Assembly (NCBI RefSeq): GCF_014529535.1
Contig: NC_050735.1
Coordinates: 1,364,001 to 1,428,000 of the forward strand
Origin: Bradysia coprophila
Lineage: Eukaryota; Arthropoda; Insecta; Diptera; Sciaridae
Reading direction: 5' to 3'
DNA: 64,000 nt
Made by a program: the position numbers and the translations under genes. The notes beneath the pieces are model-generated. The model was not told the origin of the DNA and ran no database searches. It saw only the letters and a list, made by a program, of their open reading frames with translations. Of this stretch, positions 1 through 12,600 are shown piece after piece (within the stretch, counting starts at the first letter, position 1; each line of letters begins with the position of its first letter).

Positions 1-1593
1 TCCAACCCGAATCTAAACGAAAATTTCAGGCCCTACCCATTGTATACTTGATCTGAACCTGTAATTTTAGATTTCGGGTTCCACTCGAACCTAGCCTGAA
101 ATATACAGAATGGATCAGGTCGTGTTCGGGTAACCCGAAAGTCTTACACCGCAAATCATAAATTTAAAAAAAATCGGGTTAGCAGAGTCCGACCTAATCC
201 ATCCTGAAAATTTCCGATTCAGGTGTGGTTCGGGTCCAATCTTAACGTGAAAGTTCAGGTTCGGGTAAGATTCGGGGCGAACAAAATTCAGTTTCGAGTT
301 GAACCCAAAATCGACATTTTCGTTCAGGTCAAGTTAAATTTCAGGTTCGTGTCGGAGTCAGGTTTGCTTTCCGGTCAGACTGATCTCGACCCGTAACGAG
401 CATTACAAAATTCATACGAAAATGCTACTTTATGTGACTTGTCATGTGGGAATCTCAAGTCAAGAGATGCAAACTGACCAACGCAAATTATAGAATCCGA
501 AGGTATAACTTCAGTCTGAATCTCGCTAACATAGCGGTGGTGCTACTGATGTATACCGTAAATGTGATTCAGATTCATTACAACCAACGACTGAATTCAT
601 TTAGTCATGACGTTTGCTGTGCAGCGTTAAGTGCAATTTACTGCAAGATTTCCTCCTCGGAGGTATAATTTGCATTTTTCTATGTGATCAAAACGGTTTC
701 GATGAAACCTGGCATGGTCTACTTCCATTGACCTTTTATTTGTTGACGCAATGCCTGTTGTTTCAATCTATTTTTATTTGTTGACGCAATGCCTGTTGTT
801 TCAATCTATACCATCTGAATAAATATAAATAATAACTGCGTCCCTTTCATATATCTATAAACGGAGGATGTATTTCGAAGTGTGGCAGTCTTAAAGTGTG
901 TTCAGAAATAAGTGTAGTAGAATTAGTAGATCCAGACAGATTAACAGAAAATTTCTATATTCATTTTAACTGAGTGTTGCTCAGTTGCTCTCTCCGAATC
1001 TATTCCAAAGACACGATACGAAACTTGCAATGCTAAGGTTTTATTTCTAGATTCACTCGAACAACCAGTCAGTTCTGTTTAATTGTTTAAATTATACATT
1101 GTTATATAAATGGTAGCGCTCGCATCGATCGCTCATTAGTATATCGAAAACGTTTGGCTTGCATTGTGAATAAAACATCACCAACTGTGTGTAGTGTGAG
1201 TATGAATTCAAACGTTTTTGCCTCATCAAAGTGAATCTTTTCAATTGGCGAAAGACAACTTTTTATTAGAAACTCAGTGTAGAGTATAAATGCCTTTTTC
1301 GGACGACAAAGACGCTATGATTAATGACCGCACTTTAAGTAAACTGTCATCCAAACTGTATAACTCTTGGCAATTGTTACATTCACGTGCTTCCACATAT
1401 ATATTGGGGGGGGGGGGGGTTATTTATTTCGTCTTTGCGGATTTAAAATGACACCATGAACGGAAAATACTTTTTGAGTTACGAAAAAAACCGACACATA
1501 GATTCTATTGCATCCATGTGAACGATGTAAATTATTATCATGATGTCGTAAAATGGATGGAAACGAATAAAAAAGTGGTAAATTTGGCTTAGT
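1..1593. other. Gene-free left flank with degenerate repeats
   Basis: No convincing coding exon is visible. Positions 1-420 are a degenerate array of short words related to ACCCGAA/TTCGGGT and CAGGTT in both orientations, unlike the AT-rich DNA that follows. A 38-bp unit (TTTGTTGACGCAATGCC core) is duplicated in tandem at about 734-808. A run of 14 G lies at 1406-1419. Small open frames here show no family features. Confidence 0.6.
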
Positions 1594-2040
1594 TCCCTTG
1601 ACTGAAAGTCAGGGTCTTACACCAGAAAATACCGAAATATGTGGGTGACAAAAAAGTTCACTATGATTGAAAATGTATGAAATGGTATGAAAAACGTTAA
1701 ATGTGGGTGACAAAAAATCGTTGAAGGCACGATAACTTGAGTAATTCTCAAGCAATTTGGATGAATCTTTTTTTTAAATATGTGGAATTAAAATCTCGAG
1801 GCTAAGTTCGAAGATGGGCAATGTGGGACGAAGGATCTGGAAGCTATCCAGGAAAAACAGGATTTTACACTGTTGATTATAGCCTCAATCGAAAAAGATT
1901 ACTTTGATGAAATTTGATTTGGTTGCGTAGTGTGTGTAAATCGTATAAGTATGTTCTCGATAGAGTTTATTTAATAAGTGGAAAGAACAATTCCATCAGT
2001 CGATGTCCAGCTTTGAACCGGTAAACATCTCCTGCTAGCC

Positions 2041-2926
2041 AATTATCAAATTTGATAGTCAATTATCAAATTTGATAGTCAACTATCAAGTTGATAGTCA
2101 ACTATCAAGTTGATAGTCAACTATCAAGTTGATAGTCAACTATCAAGTTGATAGTCAACTATCAAGTTGATAGTCAACTATCAAGTTGATAGTCAACTAT
2201 CAAGTTGATAGTCAACTATCAAGTTGATAGTCAACTATCAAGTTGATAGTCAACTATCAAGTTGATAGTCAACTATCAAGTTGATAGTCAACTATCAAGT
2301 TGATAGTCAACTATCAAGTTGATAGTCAACTATCAAGTTGATAGTCAACTATCAAGTTGATAGTCAACTATCAAGTTGATAGTCAACTATCAAGTTGATA
2401 GTCAACTATCAAGTTGATAGTCAACTATCAAGTTGATAGTCAACTATCAAATTTGATAGTTGACTATCAACTTGATAGTTGACTATCAACTTGATAGTTG
2501 ACTATCAAATTTGATAGTCAACTATCAAATTTGATAGTTGACTATCAACTTGATAGTTGACTATCAAATTTGATAGTTGACTATCAACTTGATAGTTGAC
2601 TATCAAATTTGATAGTTGACTATCAACTTGATAGTTGACTATCAAATTTGATAGTTGACTATCAACTTGATAGTTGACTATCAAATTTGATAGTTGACTA
2701 TCAACTTGATAGTTGACTATCAAATTTGATAGTTGACTAACAACTTGATAGTTGACTATCAAATTTGATAGTTGACTAACAACTTGATAGTTGACTATCA
2801 AATTTGATAGTTGACTATCAGATTTGATAGTCAACTATCAAATTTGATAGTTGACTATCAACTTGATAGTTGACTATCAAATTTGATAGTTGATTAACAA
2901 CTTGATAGTTGACTAACAAATTTAAT
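2041..2926. repeat. 19-bp palindromic minisatellite that switches strand midway
   Basis: About 20 tandem units of TTGATAGTCAACTATCAAG run to about 2450. From there the array continues in the opposite polarity, as CAACTTGATAGTTGACTAT units alternating with 20-bp units carrying CAAATTTG. Each unit is itself nearly palindromic (CTATCAA-G-TTGATAG). The two halves are therefore complementary and could fold into a hairpin of several hundred bases. The open frame through it on the minus strand (2505-2834) is only translated repeat. Confidence 0.9.
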
Positions 2927-3212
2927 GCGTCTACTACCAAAGAAAGATGTTTTTTTACTCAAGGTCTTACGGCAAAAATTTCATGAGCACACTATACTAT
3001 GATTGCGGCCAGAGCGAAGCGAGGGCCGTAATTCTCACGAGTCGTAATAATTTTATGGGATATTATATTCGACCAATAGAAAAATTCAATTTTACCGATA
3101 AAAAATAATAAAATACCGATAGAAATGTGGTACATGTCGCTGGCACCTCTTCAAGAAATCAGTAAAAAGTAAAAAAAATTGTCTTTGCTTCACTCTTTGT
3201 CGATTTCCTAGC

Positions 3213-3362
3213 GAATTCATCCTTTTACAAAATGTAACGAGAAGGCGTTTTGTTCGTTCCAAGGGAATTCATCCTTTTACAAAATGTAACTTAAAGACGT
3301 TTTGTTCGTTCCTAGGGAAATTCATCCTTCTACGAAATGTAACTTAAAGACGTTTTGTCAAT
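3213..3362 (+). repeat. ~51-bp tandem repeat inside HINE copy A
   Basis: Three head-to-tail units share the words AATTCATCCTT, TACAAAATGTAAC and GTTTTGTTCGTTCC. The same unit is present about four to five times in copy B near 27812-28012, so the repeat number differs between copies of the element. Confidence 0.75.
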
Positions 3363-3972
3363 CGCTCACTTTTGTCGTTTTCTGAATCGACAAAAGTGAA
3401 GAAACGAAAAAAAAAATTAATTTATCGGTCGTTTATTACCATCCACATTTTATTCACGAGTGACGGTTTTGTAAAATACCGGGGGACTTCCTTTTTGTAC
3501 AAAACTGTAAGAGAAGAACATCTATCGTTTTTTTTTTAAATTTTTACCAAAGTGAAAGAGTTGTCTCATCGTTCCACATTTGTAAAACTTCGCATCTACT
3601 CTGATTAAATTCGACAAAATGGCAATCAAACAGAATAATAGATAGCTCATACGAGTGGGAAGTTTGCGGCCAGAGCGAAGCGAGGGCCGTAAATCACACG
3701 AGTCGCATTTTATTTACGATTTGTGTGGTTGATTGAAAATCTTTCTGCAAATTTATAAGAAAAATCAGAACTCAAAGATCATTCGGTCTTCGAAGGTTTA
3801 TTTGAAGAACTTTTTCTGTCAAATTTCGTTGTCATGTTTAGAGTAATCGATATATTAAATGTAGGCATTTTTATCAGTGATGCTTCGGAAGTTCAACAAT
3901 GAAATTGGTCAAAAATATATTGAAAAAATTGTCAGTCAAGGGACCTGACCCGCCCAAAAGGTGGGACCTAGT

Positions 3973-5950
3973 TTAGTGGAGTTTGACAAATAAATTTCGG
4001 AAAACATGTTCTGTTGTGATGTGCTAGTGGACATGGGGGAATATACCTTTTCGAAACTTTTCTGTTTAATGATGAAAAACTGGTCAAATGAAGATTATGT
4101 GCAAAAGTGATGAATTGGCATTGGTGAGAAAATTCGGTTTTTTATTTGACGAACAAACTGTCCATGTAAAACAAGGTAGTTTTGAATTCGGGGAATACGC
4201 TAACGATAACAGTTAAATTGATTTTTAACGAATGATCTGGAATTAACAATCTTCGAGTCATTCGAAAATCTATTAATTTACAATTCAGGTTTCGTAGACA
4301 ATTATGAATTTCCAATTAAATTAAAATATTGAATTCTCAATTTTAGTCAGTTTAAAAACAAATATTTGAACAGTGTATGAACAGTGTATGGACTTGGACA
4401 GCTACAACATCTGTTATCAACAGCAGTGACAAAATTCCTGATGAACTCCGTGTAATGTATTCTCATAAATAGCAAAATTAATGTTGAATCCATTGAAGTA
4501 AAAGATTTACCACTCGTCAAAATAAACTAATTAGATCAAGTGAAGTAACAGATTCAATAAAATATACGTTTACCGTCTATGACAAAAAAAAAACGAATGG
4601 TGGCAGGTATACAGACTCTGTACAAACAACATACACTGTATGGGAAAACAGTGATACCCCGCATATATATCGTCTAAGTTTCAAACAACAACTTCTGTAG
4701 TATAATGATGTATGTACGAGTTTGAACCAGGCAACAACTAGAAATAGTTGAAATATTTCTGTCTCGTAGTCCAGTGAGGACTCACAAATGTGAGTTTGGA
4801 CGATTCCCTAAGGACATTTTGCATTTTTATATGAAAAAGGCCTTCTTTGAGTTTTACGAGCCTTTTCCGAAGTGCCTTTTGGTAGCCAGTCCGGCACTTA
4901 GGTTGGCCTTCATAAAAGTTTGGAAAAAATCTGAAAATTCGTGCTAAAGACCATTCTGTCGAAACTTGAGGTCCTACAGAAAACACATGTAAAGAAGAAT
5001 CATTCCCTGGTTCATAATAAACCACTTGCTACTTGGTCGCTCGCTATATGCAAAGGTCCATTTGCGTGTTTTGCGATGTTAAGTGAAAATATTAACTCAG
5101 CCACTGTTTCTCCATAGAGTGTGTATAAAGGCAGAGTTACTGATATTACACTGCCACTATTTCAGTCGTTCCAGGAGTTTAAAATACAGCCACCTTAGAC
5201 TTGAGTCATTCGACAATCAGAAGAATTATGACCGAAATTACGACGGCTTAGCTAATTTCAATAGACTTTTTCTACTGGCTGCTGACAACCCGACGTATTT
5301 CAAAGCATTCTAATTTTAGTATGTTACGTGATATTAAATATTTAAATATTAACAAACATTTACAAGCAGTGACGTAACACATTTTACATGTTTGTGGACG
5401 GCAAGTGCATTTTCCCTGTCACAAACAGTGATGTAAAGTGCACTTTACCGTGCATAAGCATGTGATAGTATTTTACGTGTTACGGCATGTTTCATTTTCA
5501 TTTACATTGCCTTATCACGTAAAGCATTGTATTTACGAGGTTCCAAGTTGTTATTTGACAAGTGGGGAATACAGCCCACTTATCAAATACACAACTTGGA
5601 ACCTCGGAAGTAATATACTATTACATGACTAGGGATGAAAAGTAGAGTTTTTGTGTGAATTTTGTTGATCCGAGGCGAAGCCGAGGTCAATGAACACACG
5701 AAAACGAGACTTTTCATTTTTACCCCGAGTTATGTAATGGATTTTACATGCTGAAGGCGTCGAAAGAAGTGCTTAAAACATGAAAAGTTCGGTTTTCGAC
5801 GCATGTGGCATGTAAATAGTTTAAACGACTGAAGATCTATTTTGATTAGATGGGAACCCGCTAGATAAGCTAATAATTCTGAGCAATTCTCATTACAACC
5901 CCAACAAAATCAGTTTTCTGCATTTGTGCGCGTGATATAACTTTCGATTG
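3973..5950. other. Intergenic repeats upstream of the SBP-like gene
   Basis: No gene is seen. About 4380-4590 matches a small dispersed repeat with ends resembling AACCTGTTACAGACGG, also present near 15.2, 47.5 and 51.4 kb. At 5537-5605 there is a 30-bp inverted repeat (GAGGTTCCAAGTTGT arm). About 5625-5830 is a fold-back sequence with GAGGCGAAGCCGAGG at its centre, shared with 9.7, 12.3 and 43.1 kb. The 95-codon minus-strand frame at 4738-5025 shows no recognisable family. Confidence 0.5.
5537..5605. repeat. Inverted repeat (hairpin)
   Basis: Arms 5537-5566 and 5575-5605 are nearly perfect reverse complements around an 8-nt loop. It abuts the GCGAAGC-centred fold-back sequence that follows. 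Confidence 0.8.
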
Positions 5951-5956
5951 TAGCTG

Positions 5957-5964
5957 TATATATA
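5957..5964 (+). promoter_or_regulatory. Candidate TATA box of the SBP-like gene
   Basis: TATATATA lies about 150 bp before the ATG at 6109. A start site near 5990 would give a leader of roughly 120 nt. This is inferred from position and motif only. Confidence 0.35.
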
Positions 5965-6108
5965 GTCATCGTGATATTTACTACGAACAACCAGCACGAT
6001 TTATGGTAAATGATTCACGTTGCCAATTTATGACACGATGGATATAACCTTTACGTCCGAAAATTTAATTGCTTTAAAACGACTTTTCTTTATAGATCCG
6101 TTTGCAAT

Positions 6109-7654
6109 ATGTTAAGTGGATTAAATTGTCACGCGATTGGATTGGTGATTTCATTCAGCTTAATCAAAGGAATTTATTCGCATCCATCTACCACCAGTCA
6201 TACGAATTCCGGTTTGTTAATTTTTCAATTATTTTTTGGTGTTAGTGCGGCTTTTCCGGAAATGAAGATAAGGTATCGGTGTGCGATCACTTATTAATTA
6301 TAAACATCCATTCATAGCCTTGCAATCATATCCATCTGTATTGTATGTTTGGACTGGTCAGGACGCTGCTGTAAAGAATGCCAGTGACTTTGTTGCTGTA
6401 ATTGATTTTAACGAAAAGTCTTTGACCTATGGATCCATTCTTCGAGTAATCCGTCTCGTTTCTGACCCTGCAAGGGGAATTGGTCAAGCAAGTAATGAAC
6501 CACATCATTCCAGCATCTCGTCCAATGGCAAGTATTACATAACTGGAGGTTTGCTTAGCTTTCTATCGAAACAGAAGGAAATTTTTGTGTGGAAAATTCC
6601 TCGTGATAAAAAGGATGGTCCGATTTTTAAATGTGCCATTAATGCGCCTGGTGCGTGCACAGACGAATTTCATCCGATTGGTGATTCTAAGTTTCTAGTT
6701 AGCATGATGTGCAATGAAAGTGGAGATAGTCCAGGTGATATGGCAATTATCGATGGAGACACTTGCACGGCTAGGTCTATGTTAAAGAATGTGTCGACAC
6801 TAAAAAACTTTAATCCGCACGGCTTTGATCGACTAAATAATGGTTCGATTTTGGTCGCGGATTACGTTGCTCCCATTACTTTGACCAATACGAATCCTTC
6901 GCAAATCGTATTTCAAAGTACTTGTCGACACTTCTTTCCCGACGGAAGTCTCAAGCAAACATTTAAATTTGAGTATCCAACTCAGCCCGGAAAGACAACT
7001 GGACTGGGACATGGCATCGGATTCATGGAATTGAAAACCATTCCGAAAGATAAATTTTCCCGTGGATTTGCCTGTGGCACTAACACCAATACATTATACC
7101 TTTTCGGGCCGGGCATGCCAGAACCTTTGGCTGTTTATGACGTGTCTGAAGTAAATGGATATATTAAACGTCCCAGTGCTGGAATCGTATCAATTTTTCC
7201 GGATGGTAAGCGCATGATCATGACATTCCAAATGAGATTTGTCATATTGGTGGACATCACCCAACCAGAGCGACCAAAATTTCTGCGAACGTTCGACTTT
7301 TGTACGGACAAATCAATTTCCAAAATGCCGATTCGCGTTCCCGGAACCAACGTCACCACCACGTTTCCCGAATTTTGTGCAAAGAACCACAACAACACGG
7401 GCACACATGTTGTAATACGACCGAATGGCGAGAATCGTTTCATTGTGTTTAATTATTTTCTAAAATTTGGTCTAGCCCAATTCGCAGGCACACGATCGGT
7501 ACATGCATTTAAGCTGAACAAAGATCTGACGGACTTTACCTATGACCAGCGATTCAATCCGAATTGTGAATTCCATCAAATCTGTTATGACCATCGTCAG
7601 ACGTTCGATTCGCTTCAAGGATATCCTCACCATGCTCAGTATTTGAGATTATGA
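6109..7654 (+). CDS. Secreted selenium-binding protein / methanethiol oxidase family protein
   Basis: Exons 6109-6211 and 6318-7654 join across a 106-nt GT-AG intron (phase 1, rebuilding an Ala codon) to give 479 aa, close to the usual 460-480 aa of the SBP56/SELENBP1 family. Family members oxidise methanethiol to hydrogen sulfide, hydrogen peroxide and formaldehyde using copper held by histidines. Visible family marks are FLYVW-like LYVWTG near residue 42, NEPHHSS (His97-His98), DEFHP (His153), NPHGFD (His202), GLGHGIGF (His266) and a terminal YPHHAQYLRL. Residues 1-24 are hydrophobic and look like a signal peptide, and many cysteines suggest an extracellular fold; bacterial MtoX is also exported. 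The open frame upstream of 6318 lacks an ATG, so the spliced start at 6109 is preferred. I am confident of the family. Exact substrate and orthology are not proven. Confidence 0.88.
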
Positions 7655-7826
7655 AAGGTAATCTAATTGTAAAAGGATGCTGCAAGAATTGGCAAGAATA
7701 GATGAACGGCTCCAGCATTTATTCCGGCAATCCATATTCAAATGAAATTTTTTTCAGTCAATTTCCACCTTCATCTCGCTAGGAGACCTGCATGATATCC
7801 GCAAAATATGAATTCAATCCAACCAA

Positions 7827-7832
7827 AATAAA
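7827..7832 (+). terminator. Polyadenylation signal of the SBP-like gene
   Basis: AATAAA lies about 170 bp after the stop codon at 7654, a normal 3'-UTR length. Confidence 0.6.
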
Positions 7833-9561
7833 GAAATATTTTCGTAAAAATCAAACTCTTTTCTTCTAGTACGAGCGTAGCTCGTTAAGATCGGAGATGT
7901 CCAATTTTCCAGTACACGTACAGTCCATTTATGAGTATTTATGATTTGTAGCACTATTCGTCAAGTAGGTCGCTACAAATTATTAGACGACTTTTTATAA
8001 AACAAAAAGGACACCACCGAGACTCCTATGGGATAAATTTATCTAATGGGCGGAATGCGAGAAATATGATCTCTGATTATAATATGAGACTATATAAGGC
8101 AAACTATCACAAAGGGCATCATCCGATGATAAATTACATTTCATTCAACGATAAACTAGCCGCACCACACCTACCACACTGAACTGAAACAATAATTCTG
8201 ATACTATGTGATGCATTCAATGCTCTATTTCCCTCGTTAAATGAATTAACTGTAGTTGCTCCAACTTCAGTACTATCTTTTATAGAAAAAGGATAAGTTC
8301 CACTGTAAATAATGACTTTTTCTCAAGCCAAAAAACAATAAATTTTATTGATAAATTGCTGGAATGGAAGGAAGCATAAGTCAGGAATGATTTTTCTAAC
8401 TGCATATTTAAAAGCACCGTTGAATGTTTCGCGTGCGCTTTAAATTGTTTAAAATGAAATTTAATAAAAACACAACATCATAATGCATTTTCATTTCCAT
8501 CATCTTTATACCGTAAAATATCACGTTCGGTGGAGAGACGTTTAAAAAAAATTACCGAATTTTCACAGTAAAACATTGTGCAGGCACAAATTGACTTCAT
8601 TTTAATAGTGATGTTGATGTTGTACCAAATTTGAAACTAAAATTAGAACTGATACAACCCCGTCATGCCGTCATAGTCAATATTTTACGTATAAAGGAAG
8701 TGTTGAAGTACAGGTCAGTCATATCTTTACTGTACATCGCATCAAGAGACTCATTTTTTGTCTGTCACCTTAAAGTGAACGTCTGTCACTATATTTCGCG
8801 AAAACATTTTAATAAATCTGTGCTTAGGCTCGATATTTTGATAATTATTAAATTATCGATAACGATATGATTAATCGATTATCGATAATTTCTTTCGATT
8901 GATATTATCGATTATTTTGAACGTCTCCCATCCCTATCTGTGCTTGCTCAAGAACACTTTTTTAAGTTTTAATTAGTCTACTGGCACAAGTTTATACTCG
9001 CTTCGCTCGTTTGATAATATCACAAAAACTCCCACTAGTTTAAGAATATGGCGACTTCGTCGCTTATTTCCACGGCGTTTAGAAAAAACATTGTTCCTAA
9101 CTTATGCTAAAAGACTTTTTTAGTGAATTCAATTCCAGCACTCGCCTCCGGCTCGAGCTGGAAATCTCTCAGGCGATAAGAAAATAAATATTTCAAAATT
9201 CACAGCAGAGAAAACAGTAACTTTCTTTCCTCCGCTGAAACTTCGGAAGCCGTTGTTGTGAAAAATGTTGTGTTTACTTCGGGAAAAAGTTGGAATTTGT
9301 ATTTTCTCTGGTGACCCTCGAAATGCAATTTCCAACTTTTTTCCTTCGTTGAACAAATAACTATGTCATATGCTTATAGGAAGGTTAGCTCTCTCTCTCT
9401 CTCTCTCTCTTGATGGGTTTAAACTGATGAAGTAGGAAATTTCTATCAAACATTCAGGAACCGTTCAAGCAATGCCAGTAACAGATTGCAGTGTCACGCC
9501 GGATTATAAAAGGCAATTTAGGTGGCTAGTCAAAATTTGAATATCAAATTACCTTAACCAG

Positions 9562-9661
9562 CAGGAACTATGGGGAAACGTTTTTCCTTATTTACCAATA
9601 TTTCCTAAATTTTCCCGCTTTTCCTCAAAATTTTTCCTATTTTTACAAAAAATAGTTCCTG
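9562..9661. mobile_element. 100-bp hAT-like MITE with TTTTCC-rich interior
   Basis: Ends are CAGGAACTAT and ATAGTTCCTG. The flanking 8-mers are TTAACCAG and TTAATAAG, matching at six of eight positions, which suggests a decayed 8-bp target duplication. The inside is a degenerate run of TTTTCC-type words. Confidence 0.5.
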
Positions 9662-12600
9662 TTAATAAGACAACATGGAGGCAATTGAACATTAAGTTTA
9701 TCAATGGGGGACAAATAATGAAAATTGTACTTTTTGTGTGAAATTAACCGATCCGCGGCGAAGCCGGGGTCAGTAAACATACATGAAATTATTTTCATCA
9801 TTTGGTCCAATTGGATGGTAAGACAGTTTAATCACAAAATTGAGGTGAAGTTTCGCTCTACCTCACGTTTTCCAGTAAAAACCAATACTACAAAACGGAA
9901 AAGATAATTCCATGCCACATTCCTTACGACCACAAAATAATGAAAATAAAACCAAAAATAATTGTAATGCCAAAACACCAGATTCTAGTGTCAGACTAAA
10001 TATTCAACCGATCCAAACATATATATACAAATGAAAAGATAAAATTCCATGCTAAGAAACAGAATAAGTATAAATTGTGTGTGTGTATAATACTCAAGAT
10101 TTTTTCAAGAGTTTCAGTTGAAACAAGTTTGAATTCGTCATATCACAAAGAAGAGATATCGAATAAAATGCAGATAAATAAGCCGTATAGTATTTGTTTA
10201 CAGTAAAAAGGTAAATTGTAGGAACATTATCAGTATAACGTTTGTGTGTTATCTTAATGAATAGACGTGCCGAGTATTTTAAATTACAAATTTTAGCAAG
10301 AACGAATAAAAGTATAGACCGTACGACTTACTCATTTCTTTATTGTGAATGATTCATGTGTTCATATACCGCAACCAGGCCGGAATGCTTAAAACACCGA
10401 TCGTTTTTTAAAAGTTTTATTAAAAAAATTTATTTATTTTTTTGCGGATAAAGAGAACTTGCATCGAAATTATATTTTAATAAACACGTTTTGATGCTAA
10501 GTGAATTCTTACTAAATGTTCACCAATTTCCAAACAATTTACTGCCCGCAATAAATCTGTTTAATTCCACTATAAACAAATTTTTTGCTTTTTTTCTTCA
10601 ATTTAATTTTTTCGTTTTTTTACTTCACTGCCGGAGAATATTCTCGCTCTCTCTCTGTGTGTGAATGGAAAATAGGTGATTTATTCACAAACAAAATAAC
10701 ATGCAAGCATTCTACCAGTTACACAGTCAAACAGAATTTTCATCGACCGACCCACACGATTGAATTTTCTTTTCTTTTTTTTACAAAAAATTGTTTTGTT
10801 TGTTTTGCCATTAAAACCACACAATTTTTTCTATTTGAACTCATGCAACGACCAGTTATATTGCACATTGGTTCTGTTATTTACCTCAATGCATATTGTT
10901 GCTTCTGTACGACAACGTTACTTTAGTCCCGGAAAATCAACCATATAAACAACGAAGAAAAATGGGAAACGAAACGAAAATTATGTCCACAAATTTAATA
11001 ATATTAAGTTACTCCATCCGACGTCAACACACAGTTTCTACGCTAACATATAAGTCGTCGTCTTTTCACATTTAACATGCACACGATATGCTGTTATGGA
11101 GTGAAGAAACACCCGCCGTATCATCAATTACTTTATTTTAAATCGGAGGTGAAACACACACAAGTTTTTCTCTTTTTTTCTTCTTTTATTTATGAAAAAC
11201 ACGGATTACGATGTTTTAGCGACATGAACAGCGGAACACGTTGTGTGTGTACATGTTTTCACGCCGGAAAATCAAATGCAACTGTTGGAAAATTCAGTTG
11301 GATCGTCGGACGTAAGTGTTATATTGAAATTTCTTGAAATTATATACATGCGAGACTTGGTGTGCTTTCGACGAATTCTAGTTGATTCAGTTTCGAAATG
11401 GTTCAAGTAAGATTGATAAGGAACAGAAAGAGAATTTTGAATGTTTGTTGCTATGGTTTTTTTACGGAGAGAGTATTGTGTTGTAAACAAAATGCGTGAA
11501 AGAATGAAATGGGAATATTATTATTGTCGAGGCATGTGTGTTTATGCGTTGAACCTATTTCTGAACGTATATAAAAACGAAATTGATGAGTAAATTTAGT
11601 TCAATGGGAGAAAGCAGCTTAGTGAAACGACAACGTCGATGCATTTTTCTTTTGGTTCCGTTTTATTTTTATGATGACAGAATGTTACAAATAAATTTTA
11701 ATTTTCACGAAAGAAATGTCGTTTACGAGCAATGGAAGAACATTTTGTATTTTACTCGTTTTCGTCCTACAAACAGAGATGATAAGGTTGAGTAGTAAAC
11801 ATTTCCTACTCAACTCATCTTTCTCTCTCCCACTGTGTCTTGATATAAAACGTGTGTAATTTTGGGAAAGATAAAGCAGAGAAAGTCTTACCGATTATGC
11901 GAAATGAGGACAGTTGAAATCAAAAAGAGCCAGAGATCGAGGCATAGCTTGTATAGTTTGAGCTCGTACGACGATCCAGTAACTAAACTGATTCATTTTA
12001 CAGGAAGAGTCTAAAGTTCATCTGGAATGAATGGATGTGGGGAGCTAGGCATTTGTTCGAATGTACTGAAGCGTTGGTTAGAAGAGAGGAGAATGATGGT
12101 TTTTTACTCTTACAACATCACTAGCGAATGGAGGGACAGGGCTCAGCAGAATAAAGGTAAATGCAAATAATGAGTAAATAATAGGCGAACAATGGGCGAA
12201 TGGTCTAACGGTGGAACACGATTTTTTATTGTTGTTTCCCCTCGCCCCAGCATGTAAAATCCATTACATAACTCGGGATAAAAATGAAAAGTCTAGTTTT
12301 CGTGTGAAATTTGTTGCTCCGAGACGTAGCCAAATACACGTTTCATCTTCCCATCCCTACTTTTGTAGTGGATAAAAAAGCATTTATCAATCGGTAGCAT
12401 TCACGGTATCAAATCCGATTTATCGATAGACAAAAACGTAGAACTACTACCATTCAATTTCCCGGTAGCCGAAACTTTTTAACACAAATTTCCCGGTATG
12501 CTGGATACAGCGGATACACAATTCTTGCAACCCCGTACGTCGGAGCAATGAAAGTCTAGAACAGATGGCGAATTCATTTTATGTCAAAATAATATGAAAA

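Larger units (their letters stand above)
1594..3972 (+). mobile_element. Helentron/HINE-like non-autonomous rolling-circle element, copy A
   Basis: The 5' end begins TCCCTTGACTGA. The 3' part has the inverse TCAGTCAAGGG at 3932-3942, then a GC-rich stem (CCCGCC, loop CAAAA, GGTGGG, 3949-3965), and ends ACCTAGT. The interior holds a palindromic 19-bp minisatellite, a second tandem repeat of about 51 bp, and two copies of a GC palindrome (GCGGCC...GGCCGT). A 3' hairpin followed by CTAG, inverted sub-terminal repeats, an internal tandem array and T-T insertion without target duplication are the known marks of Helentron-associated elements such as Drosophila DINE-1. No Rep/helicase coding is present, so it is non-autonomous. 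The ends are set by comparison with copy B, whose empty site is in this window. Confidence 0.75.

Noticed and set aside
2505..2834. Open frame of 109 codons with a repeated SQLSNLIVNYQV peptide
   Set aside because: It is only the translation of the palindromic satellite inside a mobile element; repeat units without stops give open frames by chance.
2041..2926. Possible CRISPR-like array
   Set aside because: The units are contiguous with no unique spacers and the DNA is eukaryotic; it is a minisatellite.
4738..5025. Minus-strand frame of 95 codons
   Set aside because: No recognisable motif, no supporting exons and a repeat-rich neighbourhood; probably chance.
6281..6317. Upstream extension of the SBP-like frame before 6318
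   Set aside because: It lacks an ATG and lies in the intron; splicing from 6211 to 6318 gives a signal peptide and matching phase.
10585..11795. Several short open frames in pyrimidine-rich DNA
   Set aside because: Composition (Phe, Ser and Leu from T-rich sequence) explains them; they lack consistent splice structure.
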